Below are positions 53,296 to 61,552 of a stretch of DNA of 64,000 bases, one piece after another. This stretch comes from Duganella lactea (GTDB lineage: Bacteria; Pseudomonadota; Gammaproteobacteria; Burkholderiales; Burkholderiaceae_D): the NCBI RefSeq assembly GCF_009857505.1, contig NZ_WWCP01000029.1:1-64000 (forward strand), given 5' to 3'. The translations under genes were made by a program, and so were the position numbers. Under the pieces are notes generated by a model. That model ran no database searches. It was not told where the DNA came from and was given only the letters and a program-made list of their open reading frames with translations. Positions within the stretch are counted from its first letter, which is position 1. Each line of letters starts with the position of its first letter.

Positions 53296-53329
53296 GATGA
53301 ACTCTCTTCTAAGGTTCGATTATCTAAAT

Positions 53330-53548
53330 TTACTTGGTCCGGAACACGATGCGGGCGCGGGACAGGTCGTAAGGTGTCAGTTCGACCGTCACCTTATCGC
53401 CAGGCAGGATGCGGATATAGTTCATCCGCATTTTACCTGAAATATGCCCCAGCACCACGTGGCCGTTTTCCAGCTTTACTCGAAATGTTGCATTAGGGAG
53501 ATTTTCCAGGATCTCGCCCTGCATCTGTATGACGTCGTCTTTTGCCAT
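53330..53548 (-). CDS. infA: Translation initiation factor IF-1
   Basis: IF-1 blocks the A site during initiation. The 72-residue OB-fold protein starts MAKDDVIQMQGEILENLPNA and has KMRMNYIRILPGDKV. It lies 20 bp after secY and before rpmJ, an arrangement shared with Gram-positives and other betaproteobacteria but not E. coli. Confidence 0.98.
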   Translation of the reverse strand: MAKDDVIQMQGEILENLPNATFRVKLENGHVVLGHISGKMRMNYIRILPGDKVTVELTPYDLSRARIVFRTK

Positions 53549-53568
53549 TCGGTGTATTGAAACCGCGC

Positions 53569-54903
53569 TTATCGCGTCGGAATTCCGCCTTTGAAGTTTG
53601 CTTTGCGCAGCAGCGATTCATATTGCTGCGACATCACGTAGTTTTGTACTTGGGCCATGAAGTCCATGGTCACAACCACAATAATCAACAGAGAGGTACC
53701 ACCAAAATAGAACGGTACCTTCCACTCGGCTTGCATGAATTCCGGCAACAAACACACCAAAGTGATGTAGAGGGCGCCAGCCAGTGTCAATCGGGTCAGA
53801 ATCTTGTCGATGTAACGGGCAGTCTGCTCACCGGGACGAATCCCTGGCACAAAGGCCCCGCTCTTCTTCAAGTTATCCGCTGTTTCCTTGCTGTTGAAGA
53901 CCAGCGCTGTATAGAAGAAACAGAAAAACACGATCGCAATGGCGTACAACAGTGCGTGGATGGGCTCGCCTGGCCCCATCGATGCAGCCAAATCTTTCAG
54001 GAACCGGACGACCGGGTTGGCCGTGTCGGCGCCCGTCGTGAACCAGCCCACGATCGTTGCCGGGAACAAGATAATCGACGAAGCGAAGATCGGTGGGATC
54101 ACGCCGGCCATATTCAACTTCAATGGCAGGTGCGACGTTTGTCCACCGTAAATCTTGTTACCCACCTGACGTTTCGCATAGTTGACCAGGATCTTGCGTT
54201 GGCCACGTTCCACGAATACCACCAGGAACGTCACCGCCACCACCAGGATCATGATGATGATCGCCGACAGCGCGCCCATCTGACCGGTCGACACCGACTG
54301 GCCGAGGCCACCCAGCGCGCCCGGCAAGCCGGCCACGATACCTGCGAAGATGATGATCGAGATGCCATTACCGAGACCACGCTCGGTAATTTGCTCGCCC
54401 AACCACATCACGAACATGGTGCCGGTCAACAGCGTAACGACCGTCACGAAACGGAAGGCAATGCCTGGATCCAGCACCAGACCTTGCTGCGACTCCAGCG
54501 CGACGGCGATGCCGAACGCCTGGAACAGCGCCAGCACCACCGTGAAATACCGGGTGTACTGGGTGATCTTGCGACGGCCTGCCTCGCCCTCTTTTTTCAA
54601 CGCTTCCATCTGCGGCGAGACGATCGACACCAACTGCATGATGATCGAGGCCGAGATGTAAGGCGTGATGCCGAGCGCAAACACCGTGAAGCGCGACAGC
54701 GCGCCACCGCTGAACATGTTCAACATGCCCAGGATGCCGCCCTCTTGCGACTTGAACAGCTCTGCCAATCGTACCGGATCGATCCCGGGAACCGGGATGT
54801 GAGCGCCGATACGATAAACCACCAATGCGCCAAGCAGGAACCAGAGCCGGCCCCAAGGGAAACCAGCCGCGGCACTTTTTGCCAATTGTGGATTAGTCGC
54901 CAA
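53569..54903 (-). CDS. secY: Protein translocase subunit SecY
   Basis: SecY forms the Sec channel with SecE and SecG. The 444-residue protein has ten membrane helices, with the plug and pore region near GGILGMLNMFSGGALSRFT and the cytoplasmic loop KKSGAFVPGIRPGEQTARYI. The start codon is TTG at 54903, supported by GGAG 6 nt upstream; no ATG fits the family N-terminus. It follows rplO by 30 bp. Confidence 0.98.
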   Translation of the reverse strand: MATNPQLAKSAAAGFPWGRLWFLLGALVVYRIGAHIPVPGIDPVRLAELFKSQEGGILGMLNMFSGGALSRFTVFALGITPYISASIIMQLVSIVSPQMEALKKEGEAGRRKITQYTRYFTVVLALFQAFGIAVALESQQGLVLDPGIAFRFVTVVTLLTGTMFVMWLGEQITERGLGNGISIIIFAGIVAGLPGALGGLGQSVSTGQMGALSAIIIMILVVAVTFLVVFVERGQRKILVNYAKRQVGNKIYGGQTSHLPLKLNMAGVIPPIFASSIILFPATIVGWFTTGADTANPVVRFLKDLAASMGPGEPIHALLYAIAIVFFCFFYTALVFNSKETADNLKKSGAFVPGIRPGEQTARYIDKILTRLTLAGALYITLVCLLPEFMQAEWKVPFYFGGTSLLIIVVVTMDFMAQVQNYVMSQQYESLLRKANFKGGIPTR

Positions 54904-54933
54904 TTTTCGCTCCGATCAGCTGTGTGCGGTTGC

Positions 54934-55365
54934 TCAGGCTACCGAGCCGCCGGCGGCTTCGATGGCGGCTTTCGCGCCAGCGGTCACTTTCAGGCCTTTG
55001 AGGTTCACCGCTTTGGTGATCTCGCCGGACAGAATGACGCGCACGTCGCGTGCCAGCACGCTCAGTACGCCAGCTTGCTTCAGCACCAGGATGTCGACGT
55101 CGCCAACGGCCAGGTTGTTCAGGTCGGACAGACGCACTTCAGCTTTGAAGGTGGCGTTGAGCGACTTGAAACCGCGCTTAGGCAGACGACGTTGCAGGGG
55201 CATCTGACCGCCTTCGAAGCCGACTTTGTGGAAGCCGCCCGAACGCGATTTTTGACCCTTGTGGCCGCGGCCCGCGGTTTTACCCAGGCCGGAGCCGATA
55301 CCGCGGCCGACGCGACGCTTGTAGTGCTTGGCGCCTTCGGCTGGTTGAATGGTATTCAGTTCCAT
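54934..55365 (-). CDS. rplO: 50S ribosomal protein L15
   Basis: L15 helps late 50S assembly. The 143-residue protein starts MELNTIQPAEGAKHYKRRVG and has the glycine-rich RGIGSGLGKTAGRGHKGQKS loop. I chose ATG 55365; an in-frame upstream ATG at 55398 overlaps the end of rpmD and is not family-like. Confidence 0.98.
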   Translation of the reverse strand: MELNTIQPAEGAKHYKRRVGRGIGSGLGKTAGRGHKGQKSRSGGFHKVGFEGGQMPLQRRLPKRGFKSLNATFKAEVRLSDLNNLAVGDVDILVLKQAGVLSVLARDVRVILSGEITKAVNLKGLKVTAGAKAAIEAAGGSVA

Positions 55366-55390
55366 GATTTCTCCGTGAGTAAGCCGGGGC

Positions 55391-55573
55391 TTACGCAACT
55401 ACTTTAACGAGATACGACACTTTGTTGATCATGCCGCGTACCGATGGGGTGTCTTGCAACTCGGCGACCGAGTTGACGCGACGCAGGCCCAGGCCACGCA
55501 CGGTGGCGCGGTGGTCTTGACGCGTGCCGATCAGGCCCTTCACCAGTTGTACTTTGACGGTTTTCGTAGTCAT
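55391..55573 (-). CDS. rpmD: 50S ribosomal protein L30
   Basis: A 60-residue protein starting MTTKTVKVQLVKGLIGTRQD, with the RATVRGLGLRRVNS signature. ATG 55573 has AAGGTG 6 nt upstream; a GTG at 55582 overlaps that site. It lies 10 bp after rpsE. Confidence 0.97.
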   Translation of the reverse strand: MTTKTVKVQLVKGLIGTRQDHRATVRGLGLRRVNSVAELQDTPSVRGMINKVSYLVKVVA

Positions 55574-55583
55574 GTCGTTCACC

Positions 55584-56102
55584 TTAACCCAGGATCTCTT
55601 CGACCGACTTGCCGCGTTTAGCAGCGATGTCGGCAGGAGTGTGCAGTTTGGCCAGACCGTCCAGCGTGGCGCGAACCAGGTTGTACGGGTTGCTCGAACC
55701 GGTCGATTTCGCGACCACGTCGGTCACGCCCATGACTTCGAAGATCGCGCGCATCGCGCCGCCAGCGATGACGCCGGTACCTGGTTTAGCAGGCGACATC
55801 ATGACTTTCGAGGCGCCGTGGCGACCCAGGACGGTGTGGTGCAGCGTGCCGTTTTTCAGCGGTACTTTGATCAGGTTGCGACGGGCTTCTTCCATTGCCT
55901 TCTGCACACCGACTGGTACCTCTTTCGACTTGCCCTTGCCCATGCCGATGCGGCCATCGCCATCACCGACTACGGTCAGCGCGGCGAAACCCATGATACG
56001 ACCACCCTTGACCACTTTGGTCACGCGGTTGATCGCGATCATTTTTTCGCGCATGCCATCATCCGGCTTGTCGCTTGCCATTTTTGCTTGCATTTTTGCC
56101 AT
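55584..56102 (-). CDS. rpsE: 30S ribosomal protein S5
   Basis: S5 guards decoding accuracy. The 172-residue protein has the double-stranded RNA-binding fold (INRVTKVVKGGRIMGFAALT) and the C-terminal GRHGASKVMMSPAKPGTGVI. A short N-terminal extension (MAKMQAKMASDKPDDGMREK) precedes the family core. Confidence 0.98.
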   Translation of the reverse strand: MAKMQAKMASDKPDDGMREKMIAINRVTKVVKGGRIMGFAALTVVGDGDGRIGMGKGKSKEVPVGVQKAMEEARRNLIKVPLKNGTLHHTVLGRHGASKVMMSPAKPGTGVIAGGAMRAIFEVMGVTDVVAKSTGSSNPYNLVRATLDGLAKLHTPADIAAKRGKSVEEILG

Positions 56103-56111
56103 GATCGTTCC

Positions 56112-56474
56112 TTAGAACTTCAGACCGGCTTCACGCGCGGCTTCAGCCAGCGCCTTCACACGGCCGTGATAACGGAAACCGGAACGGTCGAAGGCGACTT
56201 CGGTGATACCGGCTTTGAGTGCTTTTTCTGCTACGCGTTTGCCCACCAGTGCGGCGGCGGCGGCGTTGCCACCCTTGCCCGATTGGCCAGCCAGTTCGGC
56301 GCGCACTTCCGCTTCCGCGGTCGAGGCCGAAACCAGTACTTTGGCTTCCGGGCTGATCAGGTTTGCGTAGATGTGCAGGTTGGTGCGGTGAACCGACAGG
56401 CGGTTCACTTTCATCTGAGCAATCTTGATCCGGGTTTGACGTCCGCGACGCAGACGAGATTCTTTTTTATCCAT
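56112..56474 (-). CDS. rplR: 50S ribosomal protein L18
   Basis: L18 binds 5S rRNA with L5 and L25. The 120-residue protein starts MDKKESRLRRGRQTRIKIAQ and ends GFRYHGRVKALAEAAREAGL, both diagnostic. It follows rplF by 13 bp. Confidence 0.98.
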   Translation of the reverse strand: MDKKESRLRRGRQTRIKIAQMKVNRLSVHRTNLHIYANLISPEAKVLVSASTAEAEVRAELAGQSGKGGNAAAAALVGKRVAEKALKAGITEVAFDRSGFRYHGRVKALAEAAREAGLKF

Positions 56475-56487
56475 CGTCAGCCCCTAA

Positions 56488-57021
56488 TTACTTCTTCTTG
56501 GTTTCTTTGATCTTAACCACTTCGTCCGAATAACGGACGCCCTTGCCTTTGTAAGGCTCCGGAGCGCGGTAAGCACGAACTTCTGCGGCAACCTGACCCA
56601 CCTTTTGACGATCGATGCCTTTGATGACGATCTCGGTCGGGGTGGCGGTGGTCACGGTCACGCCTTCTGGCATGGCGTGGACGACCGGGTGCGAGAAACC
56701 CAGCGACAGGTTCAGCTTGTCGCCGGCGGCCTGGGCTTTGTAGCCCACGCCGACCAGGTTCAGCTTTTTCTCGAAGCCCTTGGTCACACCGTTGACCATG
56801 TTGTTGACCAGCGCGCGCAGCGTGCCGGACATGGCGTTGGCTTCGCGGCTGTCGTTCGACGGCTCAAAGCTCAGGGTACCAGCGTTGTTTTCTACTTTAA
56901 CCAGGCCGTTCAGGCTCTGGGTCAGGACGCCCAGCGGGCCCTTGACGGTGATCGCTTGTGCGGAGATGGCGACATCAGCGCCAGCTGGCACAGCGATTGG
57001 CATTTTAGCTACTCGGGACAT
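56488..57021 (-). CDS. rplF: 50S ribosomal protein L6
   Basis: L6 lies near the factor-binding site. The 177-residue protein has two alpha-beta domains, ending in the signature YRAPEPYKGKGVRYSDEVVK and a lysine-rich tail. It follows rpsH by 10 bp. Confidence 0.98.
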   Translation of the reverse strand: MSRVAKMPIAVPAGADVAISAQAITVKGPLGVLTQSLNGLVKVENNAGTLSFEPSNDSREANAMSGTLRALVNNMVNGVTKGFEKKLNLVGVGYKAQAAGDKLNLSLGFSHPVVHAMPEGVTVTTATPTEIVIKGIDRQKVGQVAAEVRAYRAPEPYKGKGVRYSDEVVKIKETKKK

Positions 57022-57031
57022 GTCTTACTCC

Positions 57032-57427
57032 TTAGGCCACGTAGCAAATCACTTCGCCGCCGACACCGGTAGCGCGTGCTTTGCGGTCGGTCATGACGCC
57101 TTGTGGGGTCGATACAATCGCCACACCCAGACCATTCATTACCGAAGGGATTTCGTCTTTGCCTTTGTACACGCGCAGACCTGGACGCGATACACGCTCC
57201 AGACGCTCGATAACAGGACGGCCTACGTAGTACTTCAAACCGATTTTCAGTTCCGACTTGCCGCCATCTTCAGCGACTGCGAAATCTTCAATGTAACCCT
57301 CGTCCTTGAGGACGTTGGCAATCGCAATTTTGACTTTCGACGATGGCATGGCCACGGTCGTTTTTTGCACGCCCTGGGCGTTACGAATGCGGGTCAGCAT
57401 ATCGGCGATAGGATCGCTCATACTCAT
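57032..57427 (-). CDS. rpsH: 30S ribosomal protein S8
   Basis: S8 binds the 16S central domain and, in E. coli, represses the spc operon. The 131-residue protein starts MSMSDPIADMLTRIRNAQGV and ends in the STPQGVMTDRKARATGVGGE signature. It follows rpsN by 14 bp. Confidence 0.98.
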   Translation of the reverse strand: MSMSDPIADMLTRIRNAQGVQKTTVAMPSSKVKIAIANVLKDEGYIEDFAVAEDGGKSELKIGLKYYVGRPVIERLERVSRPGLRVYKGKDEIPSVMNGLGVAIVSTPQGVMTDRKARATGVGGEVICYVA

Positions 57428-57441
57428 TGCTTATTCTCCTA

Positions 57442-57747
57442 TTACCAGCTAGCTTTAGTCATACCCGGAATTTCACCACGCATGGCGAATTCACGGAGCT
57501 TGATACGGCCCAGACCGAATTTACGGAAGGTGCCGCGTGGACGACCGGTGACGGCGCAGCGGTTACGCTGGCGGGTCGGAGCCGAGTTACGTGGCAGCGC
57601 TTGCAGCTTCAGGCGCGCTTCGTAACGTTCTTCTTCCGATTTCGACTGGTCATCAATGATGGCCTTGAGCGAAGCGCGTTTGGCGGCGAATTTGTTCGCC
57701 AGGGCCACGCGTTTCGCTTCACGGTTAATCAGTGCGAGTTTTGCCAT
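57442..57747 (-). CDS. rpsN: 30S ribosomal protein S14, long zinc-free form
   Basis: The 101-residue protein lacks the two C-x2-C pairs of the short zinc form, so it is the C-minus type. It ends RNRCAVTGRPRGTFRKFGLG followed by a short helical tail. It follows rplE by 6 bp. Confidence 0.98.
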   Translation of the reverse strand: MAKLALINREAKRVALANKFAAKRASLKAIIDDQSKSEEERYEARLKLQALPRNSAPTRQRNRCAVTGRPRGTFRKFGLGRIKLREFAMRGEIPGMTKASW

Positions 57748-57753
57748 GATCTC

Positions 57754-58293
57754 TTAGTTCCTGAACGGGAATTTGAAGGCGGCGAGCAGAGCTTTCGCTT
57801 CGTCGTCGGTCTTAGCGGTGGTGGTGATCGAAATATTCATACCACGCAGCGCATCGATCTTGTCGTACTCGATCTCAGGGAAGATGATCTGCTCTTTCAC
57901 ACCGATGTTGTAATTGCCACGGCCGTCGAAGGCCTTGCCATTCACACCACGGAAGTCACGCACGCGCGGCAGCGCCACGGTGATGAAGCGGTCCAGGAAC
58001 TCGTACATACGGGCGCCACGCAGGGTTACCATGGTGCCGATCGGGTAGCCTTCACGGATTTTGAAACCCGCGATGGCCTTACGTGCCTTGGTGGTCACTG
58101 GCTTCTGGCCAGCGATTTTGGTCAGGTCGCCAACAGCGTGCTCGAGGACCTTCTTGTCCGCAATCGCCTCACCCACACCCATGTTCAGGGTGATCTTGGT
58201 CAGACGCGGAACTTCCATCACCGACTTGTAACCGAATTTTTCGGTCAGGTCAGCGACGACTTTTTCTTTATAGAATTCTTGGAGACGTGCCAT
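57754..58293 (-). CDS. rplE: 50S ribosomal protein L5
   Basis: L5 binds 5S rRNA and contacts the P-site tRNA. The 179-residue protein has LTKITLNMGVGEA and the C-terminal GMNISITTTAKTDDEAKALL. It follows rplX by 6 bp. Confidence 0.98.
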   Translation of the reverse strand: MARLQEFYKEKVVADLTEKFGYKSVMEVPRLTKITLNMGVGEAIADKKVLEHAVGDLTKIAGQKPVTTKARKAIAGFKIREGYPIGTMVTLRGARMYEFLDRFITVALPRVRDFRGVNGKAFDGRGNYNIGVKEQIIFPEIEYDKIDALRGMNISITTTAKTDDEAKALLAAFKFPFRN

Positions 58294-58299
58294 GATTTC

Positions 58300-58614
58300 T
58301 TAAGCCTTCACTACTTCGCCGGACGATTTGAAGACGCGGACTTTTTTGCCGTCGACATCTTTGAAACCAACCCGGTCTGCCTTGCCAGTCGCAGCGTTGA
58401 ACAACGCGACGTTGGACACGTGAATCGGCATAGTCTTGTCGACGATACCACCTTGAACGCCAGTCATTGGGTTCGGCTTGGTCGCTTTTTTCGCGACGTT
58501 GACGCCTTCAACCACAACGTGTTCTGCGTCTACGCGACGCGAAACGACACCGCGTTTGCCCTTGTCTTTACCGGCCAGAACGATGACTTCGTCGTTTTTA
58601 CGAATCTTATCCAT
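58300..58614 (-). CDS. rplX: 50S ribosomal protein L24
   Basis: L24 starts 50S assembly. The 104-residue protein opens MDKIRKNDEVIVLAGKDKGK, containing the KOW motif. It follows rplN by 10 bp. Confidence 0.98.
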   Translation of the reverse strand: MDKIRKNDEVIVLAGKDKGKRGVVSRRVDAEHVVVEGVNVAKKATKPNPMTGVQGGIVDKTMPIHVSNVALFNAATGKADRVGFKDVDGKKVRVFKSSGEVVKA

Positions 58615-58624
58615 TGCTGACTCC

Positions 58625-58993
58625 TTACAGTACTTCAGGTGCCAGGGACACGATCTTCATGAACTTTTCAGTGCGCAGCTCGCGCGTCACTGGTCCAAAG
58701 ATACGCGTACCGATCGGTTCCAGCTTGGCGTTCAGCAGCACGGCGGCATTGCCGTCGAACTTCACCAGGGAACCGTCTTGGCGGCGAACACCTTTAGCGG
58801 TGCGCACTACCACGGCGTTATAAATTTCACCTTTTTTGACACGGCCGCGTGGCGCAGCAACCTTAACGGTCACCTTGATCACGTCGCCAATGCCAGCATA
58901 ACGGCGCTTGGAGCCGCCCAATACCTTGATGCACATGACTTCCTTGGCACCGGTATTGTCGGCCACTTCGAGCCGGCTTTCAGTTTGAATCAT
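58625..58993 (-). CDS. rplN: 50S ribosomal protein L14
   Basis: L14 forms an intersubunit bridge. The 122-residue protein starts MIQTESRLEVADNTGAKEVM and ends in the REKFMKIVSLAPEVL-type tail. It is first in the spc operon here, after a 267-bp gap with terminator and promoter candidates. Confidence 0.98.
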   Translation of the reverse strand: MIQTESRLEVADNTGAKEVMCIKVLGGSKRRYAGIGDVIKVTVKVAAPRGRVKKGEIYNAVVVRTAKGVRRQDGSLVKFDGNAAVLLNAKLEPIGTRIFGPVTRELRTEKFMKIVSLAPEVL

Positions 58994-59222
58994 AGTATTC
59001 TCTTTCCCAACTTAAGCCGAAGAATCCACACAATGCGGACCTAACGGTCAGTCTTGGTCCCGCCAGAGCGCTCATGCAGAGCCCACTGTTTGGGTGCTTG
59101 ACCTTCGTACTGCTACTGACCGCACGGTTCAGCGTCTGTGGCCAGACACTTTGCGGCGTTACATGAACGAAGCCCGCAAGTATTACATACCTTTTGCGGG
59201 CTTGCAAGAACTAATTGAAAAT
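58994..59222 (-). promoter_or_regulatory. spc-operon leader with candidate promoter and hairpin
   Basis: This stretch between the S10-operon terminator and rplN holds no gene. On the minus strand TTGCAA is followed after 16 nt by TAATAC, a weak sigma70 candidate. The 10-bp inverted repeat AAGCCCGCAA/TTGCGGGCTT (59170-59179, 59194-59203) overlaps that promoter. The remaining leader of about 190 nt to rplN is long enough for feedback control. Confidence 0.4.
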
Positions 59223-59250
59223 CGCCGCCCAAACCACAGTCTGGGCGGCG
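59218..59250 (-). terminator. Putative terminator at the end of the S10 operon
   Basis: On the minus strand CGCCGCCCA, a 10-nt loop and TGGGCGGCG form a 9-bp stem followed by ATTTTC. It lies 10 nt after the rpsQ stop. Confidence 0.68.
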
Positions 59251-59260
59251 CTGACTTCAA

Positions 59261-59527
59261 TTAAACGATTTGTGCGGCTTGCACCACACGAGTCACGGTC
59301 CATGCCTTCGTTTTGGAGATCGGGCGACCTTCCACGATTTCCACCGTGTCACCGGCTTTCACCTGGTTGGTCTCGTCGTGCGCATGGTACTTGGCGCTAC
59401 GAACGATGATCTTGCCATACAGAGGGTGTTTCACGTGACGTTCGATCAGAACGGTAACGGTCTTGTCCATCTTGTCGGACACAACTTTACCGATCAGCGT
59501 GCGCTTCAGCTTTACTTGCTCGGTCAT
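59261..59527 (-). CDS. rpsQ: 30S ribosomal protein S17
   Basis: The 88-residue OB-fold protein starts MTEQVKLKRTLIGKVVSDKM and has RHVKHPLYGKIIVRS. Its start overlaps the rpmC stop by 4 nt. It closes the S10-operon part. Confidence 0.98.
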   Translation of the reverse strand: MTEQVKLKRTLIGKVVSDKMDKTVTVLIERHVKHPLYGKIIVRSAKYHAHDETNQVKAGDTVEIVEGRPISKTKAWTVTRVVQAAQIV

Positions 59528-59715
59528 TTTGCTTCCTTCGTGTTCAATACCGTTTTTACGCGTGCGATATCGCGACGTACCTTCTTGAGCTGCGAGGTGT
59601 TGCTCAGCTGTTGCGTCGCGATTTGCATACGCAGGCCGAATTGTGCCTTCAACAGGTCATTCAGCTCTTTTTGCAGAGCTACCTGGTCTTTGCCGCGGAG
59701 TTCAGATGCTTTCAT
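59524..59715 (-). CDS. rpmC: 50S ribosomal protein L29
   Basis: L29 lies by the exit tunnel and helps dock trigger factor and SRP. The 63-residue helical hairpin protein starts MKASELRGKDQVALQKELND. It follows rplP by 12 bp and overlaps rpsQ. Confidence 0.98.
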   Translation of the reverse strand: MKASELRGKDQVALQKELNDLLKAQFGLRMQIATQQLSNTSQLKKVRRDIARVKTVLNTKEAK

Positions 59716-59727
59716 AGTTCACTCCTG

Positions 59728-60147
59728 TTATTGACCAACTTGACGGACCACGAAGGTGGTCGCCAGTGGCAGTTTGGCAGCGGCCAGGCGGAATGCTTCG
59801 CGCGCCAGTTCTTCGCCTACGCCGTCCATTTCGTACAGGACTTTGCCCGGACGGATTTCAGCGACGTAGTACTCTGGATTACCTTTACCGTTACCCATAC
59901 GGACTTCGGCCGGCTTGTTCGAGATCGGTTTGTCCGGGAACACGCGGATCCAGATACGACCGCCACGTTTGATGTGACGGGTCATGGCGCGACGTGCCGC
60001 CTCGATTTGGCGTGCCGTGATACGACCACGGGCAACTGCCTTCAGACCGAATTCGCCGAACGACACGTTGGTGCCGGCGCTGTGCGAAATGCCGGTGTTA
60101 CGGCCTTTCTGCTCTTTACGATACTTTCTGCGTGCTGGTTGCAGCAT
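59728..60147 (-). CDS. rplP: 50S ribosomal protein L16
   Basis: L16 is needed for A-site tRNA binding. The 139-residue protein starts MLQPARRKYRKEQKGRNTGI and has RGGRIWIRVFPDKPIS and the MGNGKGNPEYYVAEI region. It follows rpsC by 2 bp. Confidence 0.99.
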   Translation of the reverse strand: MLQPARRKYRKEQKGRNTGISHSAGTNVSFGEFGLKAVARGRITARQIEAARRAMTRHIKRGGRIWIRVFPDKPISNKPAEVRMGNGKGNPEYYVAEIRPGKVLYEMDGVGEELAREAFRLAAAKLPLATTFVVRQVGQ

Positions 60148-60149
60148 GA

Positions 60150-60929
60150 TTATTCTCCTGCTTTCTCGGCTGGCTTGGCAGCGCGGCGGGCGCCACCAGC
60201 ACCGGCTGGACGCGGACGGCCAGCTGGTTTGCCGTCTTCACGACGTGGGCCACGTGGCTTTTTCTCGTCCGGCGGGGTATCGATGACTGGTGCGTCGCCG
60301 TTCGGCGCGCGGTCACCCTTGTAGACCCACACCTTGACACCGATAATGCCGTAGGTGGTCGAAGCTTCCGAAGTGCCGTAGTCGATGTCAGCGCGCAGCG
60401 TGTGCAGTGGCACACGGCCTTCGCGATACCATTCGGTACGGGCGATCTCGATGCCGTTCAGACGACCCGACGACATGATCTTGATGCCCAGGGCGCCCAG
60501 ACGCATCGCGTTCTGCATCGCGCGTTTCATCGCGCGGCGGAACATGATCCTTTTTTCGAGCTGCTGAGCGATCGAGTCGGCGATCAGCTGCGAGTCGATT
60601 TCCGGCTTGCGGATTTCTTCGATATTGACGTGCACCGGCACGCCCATGATCTTGGTCAGCGCCGACTTCAGTACTTCGATGTCCTCGCCTTTTTTACCAA
60701 TGACCACGCCTGGACGCGAGCTGTAGATGGTGAAACGCGCGTTCTTGGCTGGACGCTCGATGACGATGCGGCCGACCGAAGCGTTCTTCAGCTTGGCTTT
60801 CAGGTAGGTACGTGCTTTCAAGTCTTCGTTCAGCATGGCGGCAAAGTTACCATTGCCCGCATACCAACGCGAAGCCCAGTTACGGGTAACCGCCAGGCGG
60901 AAACCAGTTGGATGAATTTTCTGACCCAT
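60150..60929 (-). CDS. rpsC: 30S ribosomal protein S3
   Basis: S3 lines the mRNA entry tunnel. The 259-residue protein has the KH domain (RPGVVIGKKGEDIEVLKSAL) and the GRLNGIEIARTEWYREGRVP segment. Its C-terminal 45 residues are a low-complexity tail rich in proline, arginine and alanine, longer than in E. coli (233 residues). Confidence 0.98.
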   Translation of the reverse strand: MGQKIHPTGFRLAVTRNWASRWYAGNGNFAAMLNEDLKARTYLKAKLKNASVGRIVIERPAKNARFTIYSSRPGVVIGKKGEDIEVLKSALTKIMGVPVHVNIEEIRKPEIDSQLIADSIAQQLEKRIMFRRAMKRAMQNAMRLGALGIKIMSSGRLNGIEIARTEWYREGRVPLHTLRADIDYGTSEASTTYGIIGVKVWVYKGDRAPNGDAPVIDTPPDEKKPRGPRREDGKPAGRPRPAGAGGARRAAKPAEKAGE

Positions 60930-60938
60930 CGTGGCTCC

Positions 60939-61268
60939 TTAGTTGCCGACGGTCACATAAATGTGACACGATTGTTTCGAGATGCGATCGCCACGACCTT
61001 TTGCACGCGCGGTGAAGCGCTTCAGGATCGGGCCCTTTTCAACGTAGATCGTTTTCACGAACAGTTCGTCGATGTCGGCACCATCGTTGTGCTCGGCGTT
61101 GGCGATGGCCGACTCCAGCACTTTCTTGATGATGGTGGCGCCTTTTTTCGGGCTGAACTGCAGAATGTTCAGCGCGGCGTCAACTTTCTTGCCACGGATC
61201 AGGTCAGCAACCAGGCGGCCCTTTTGGTCCGACAGGCGCACGCCTTTGAGGATAGCTTTGGTTTCCAT
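60939..61268 (-). CDS. rplV: 50S ribosomal protein L22
   Basis: L22 narrows the peptide exit tunnel with its beta hairpin. The 109-residue protein starts METKAILKGVRLSDQKGRLV and has KRFTARAKGRGDRISKQSCH. Its ATG overlaps the rpsS stop by one base. Confidence 0.98.
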   Translation of the reverse strand: METKAILKGVRLSDQKGRLVADLIRGKKVDAALNILQFSPKKGATIIKKVLESAIANAEHNDGADIDELFVKTIYVEKGPILKRFTARAKGRGDRISKQSCHIYVTVGN

Positions 61269-61543
61269 TATTTCTTCGCCTTCTTGTCAGCGGCATGGCC
61301 TTTGAACGTGCGGGTCAGCGCGAATTCGCCGAGCTTGTGACCTACCATGTTCTCGGAAACGTACACGGGCACGTGCAGCTTGCCGTTGTGAACAGCGATC
61401 GTCAGGCCGATGAAGTCAGGCATGATGGTCGAGCGACGGGACCAGGTTTTGATTGGCTTTTTGTCTTTGGTCGCTTGCGCGGCTTCGACTTTTTTCACCA
61501 GGTGGGCGTCACAGAACGGCCCTTTTTTCAATGAACGAGTCAT
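61268..61543 (-). CDS. rpsS: 30S ribosomal protein S19
   Basis: S19 is in the 30S head next to S13. The 91-residue protein starts MTRSLKKGPFCDAHLVKKVE and has TWSRRSTIMPDFIGLTIAVH. It follows rplB by 9 bp and overlaps rplV by one base. Confidence 0.98.
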   Translation of the reverse strand: MTRSLKKGPFCDAHLVKKVEAAQATKDKKPIKTWSRRSTIMPDFIGLTIAVHNGKLHVPVYVSENMVGHKLGEFALTRTFKGHAADKKAKK

Positions 61544-61552
61544 GATTTATCC

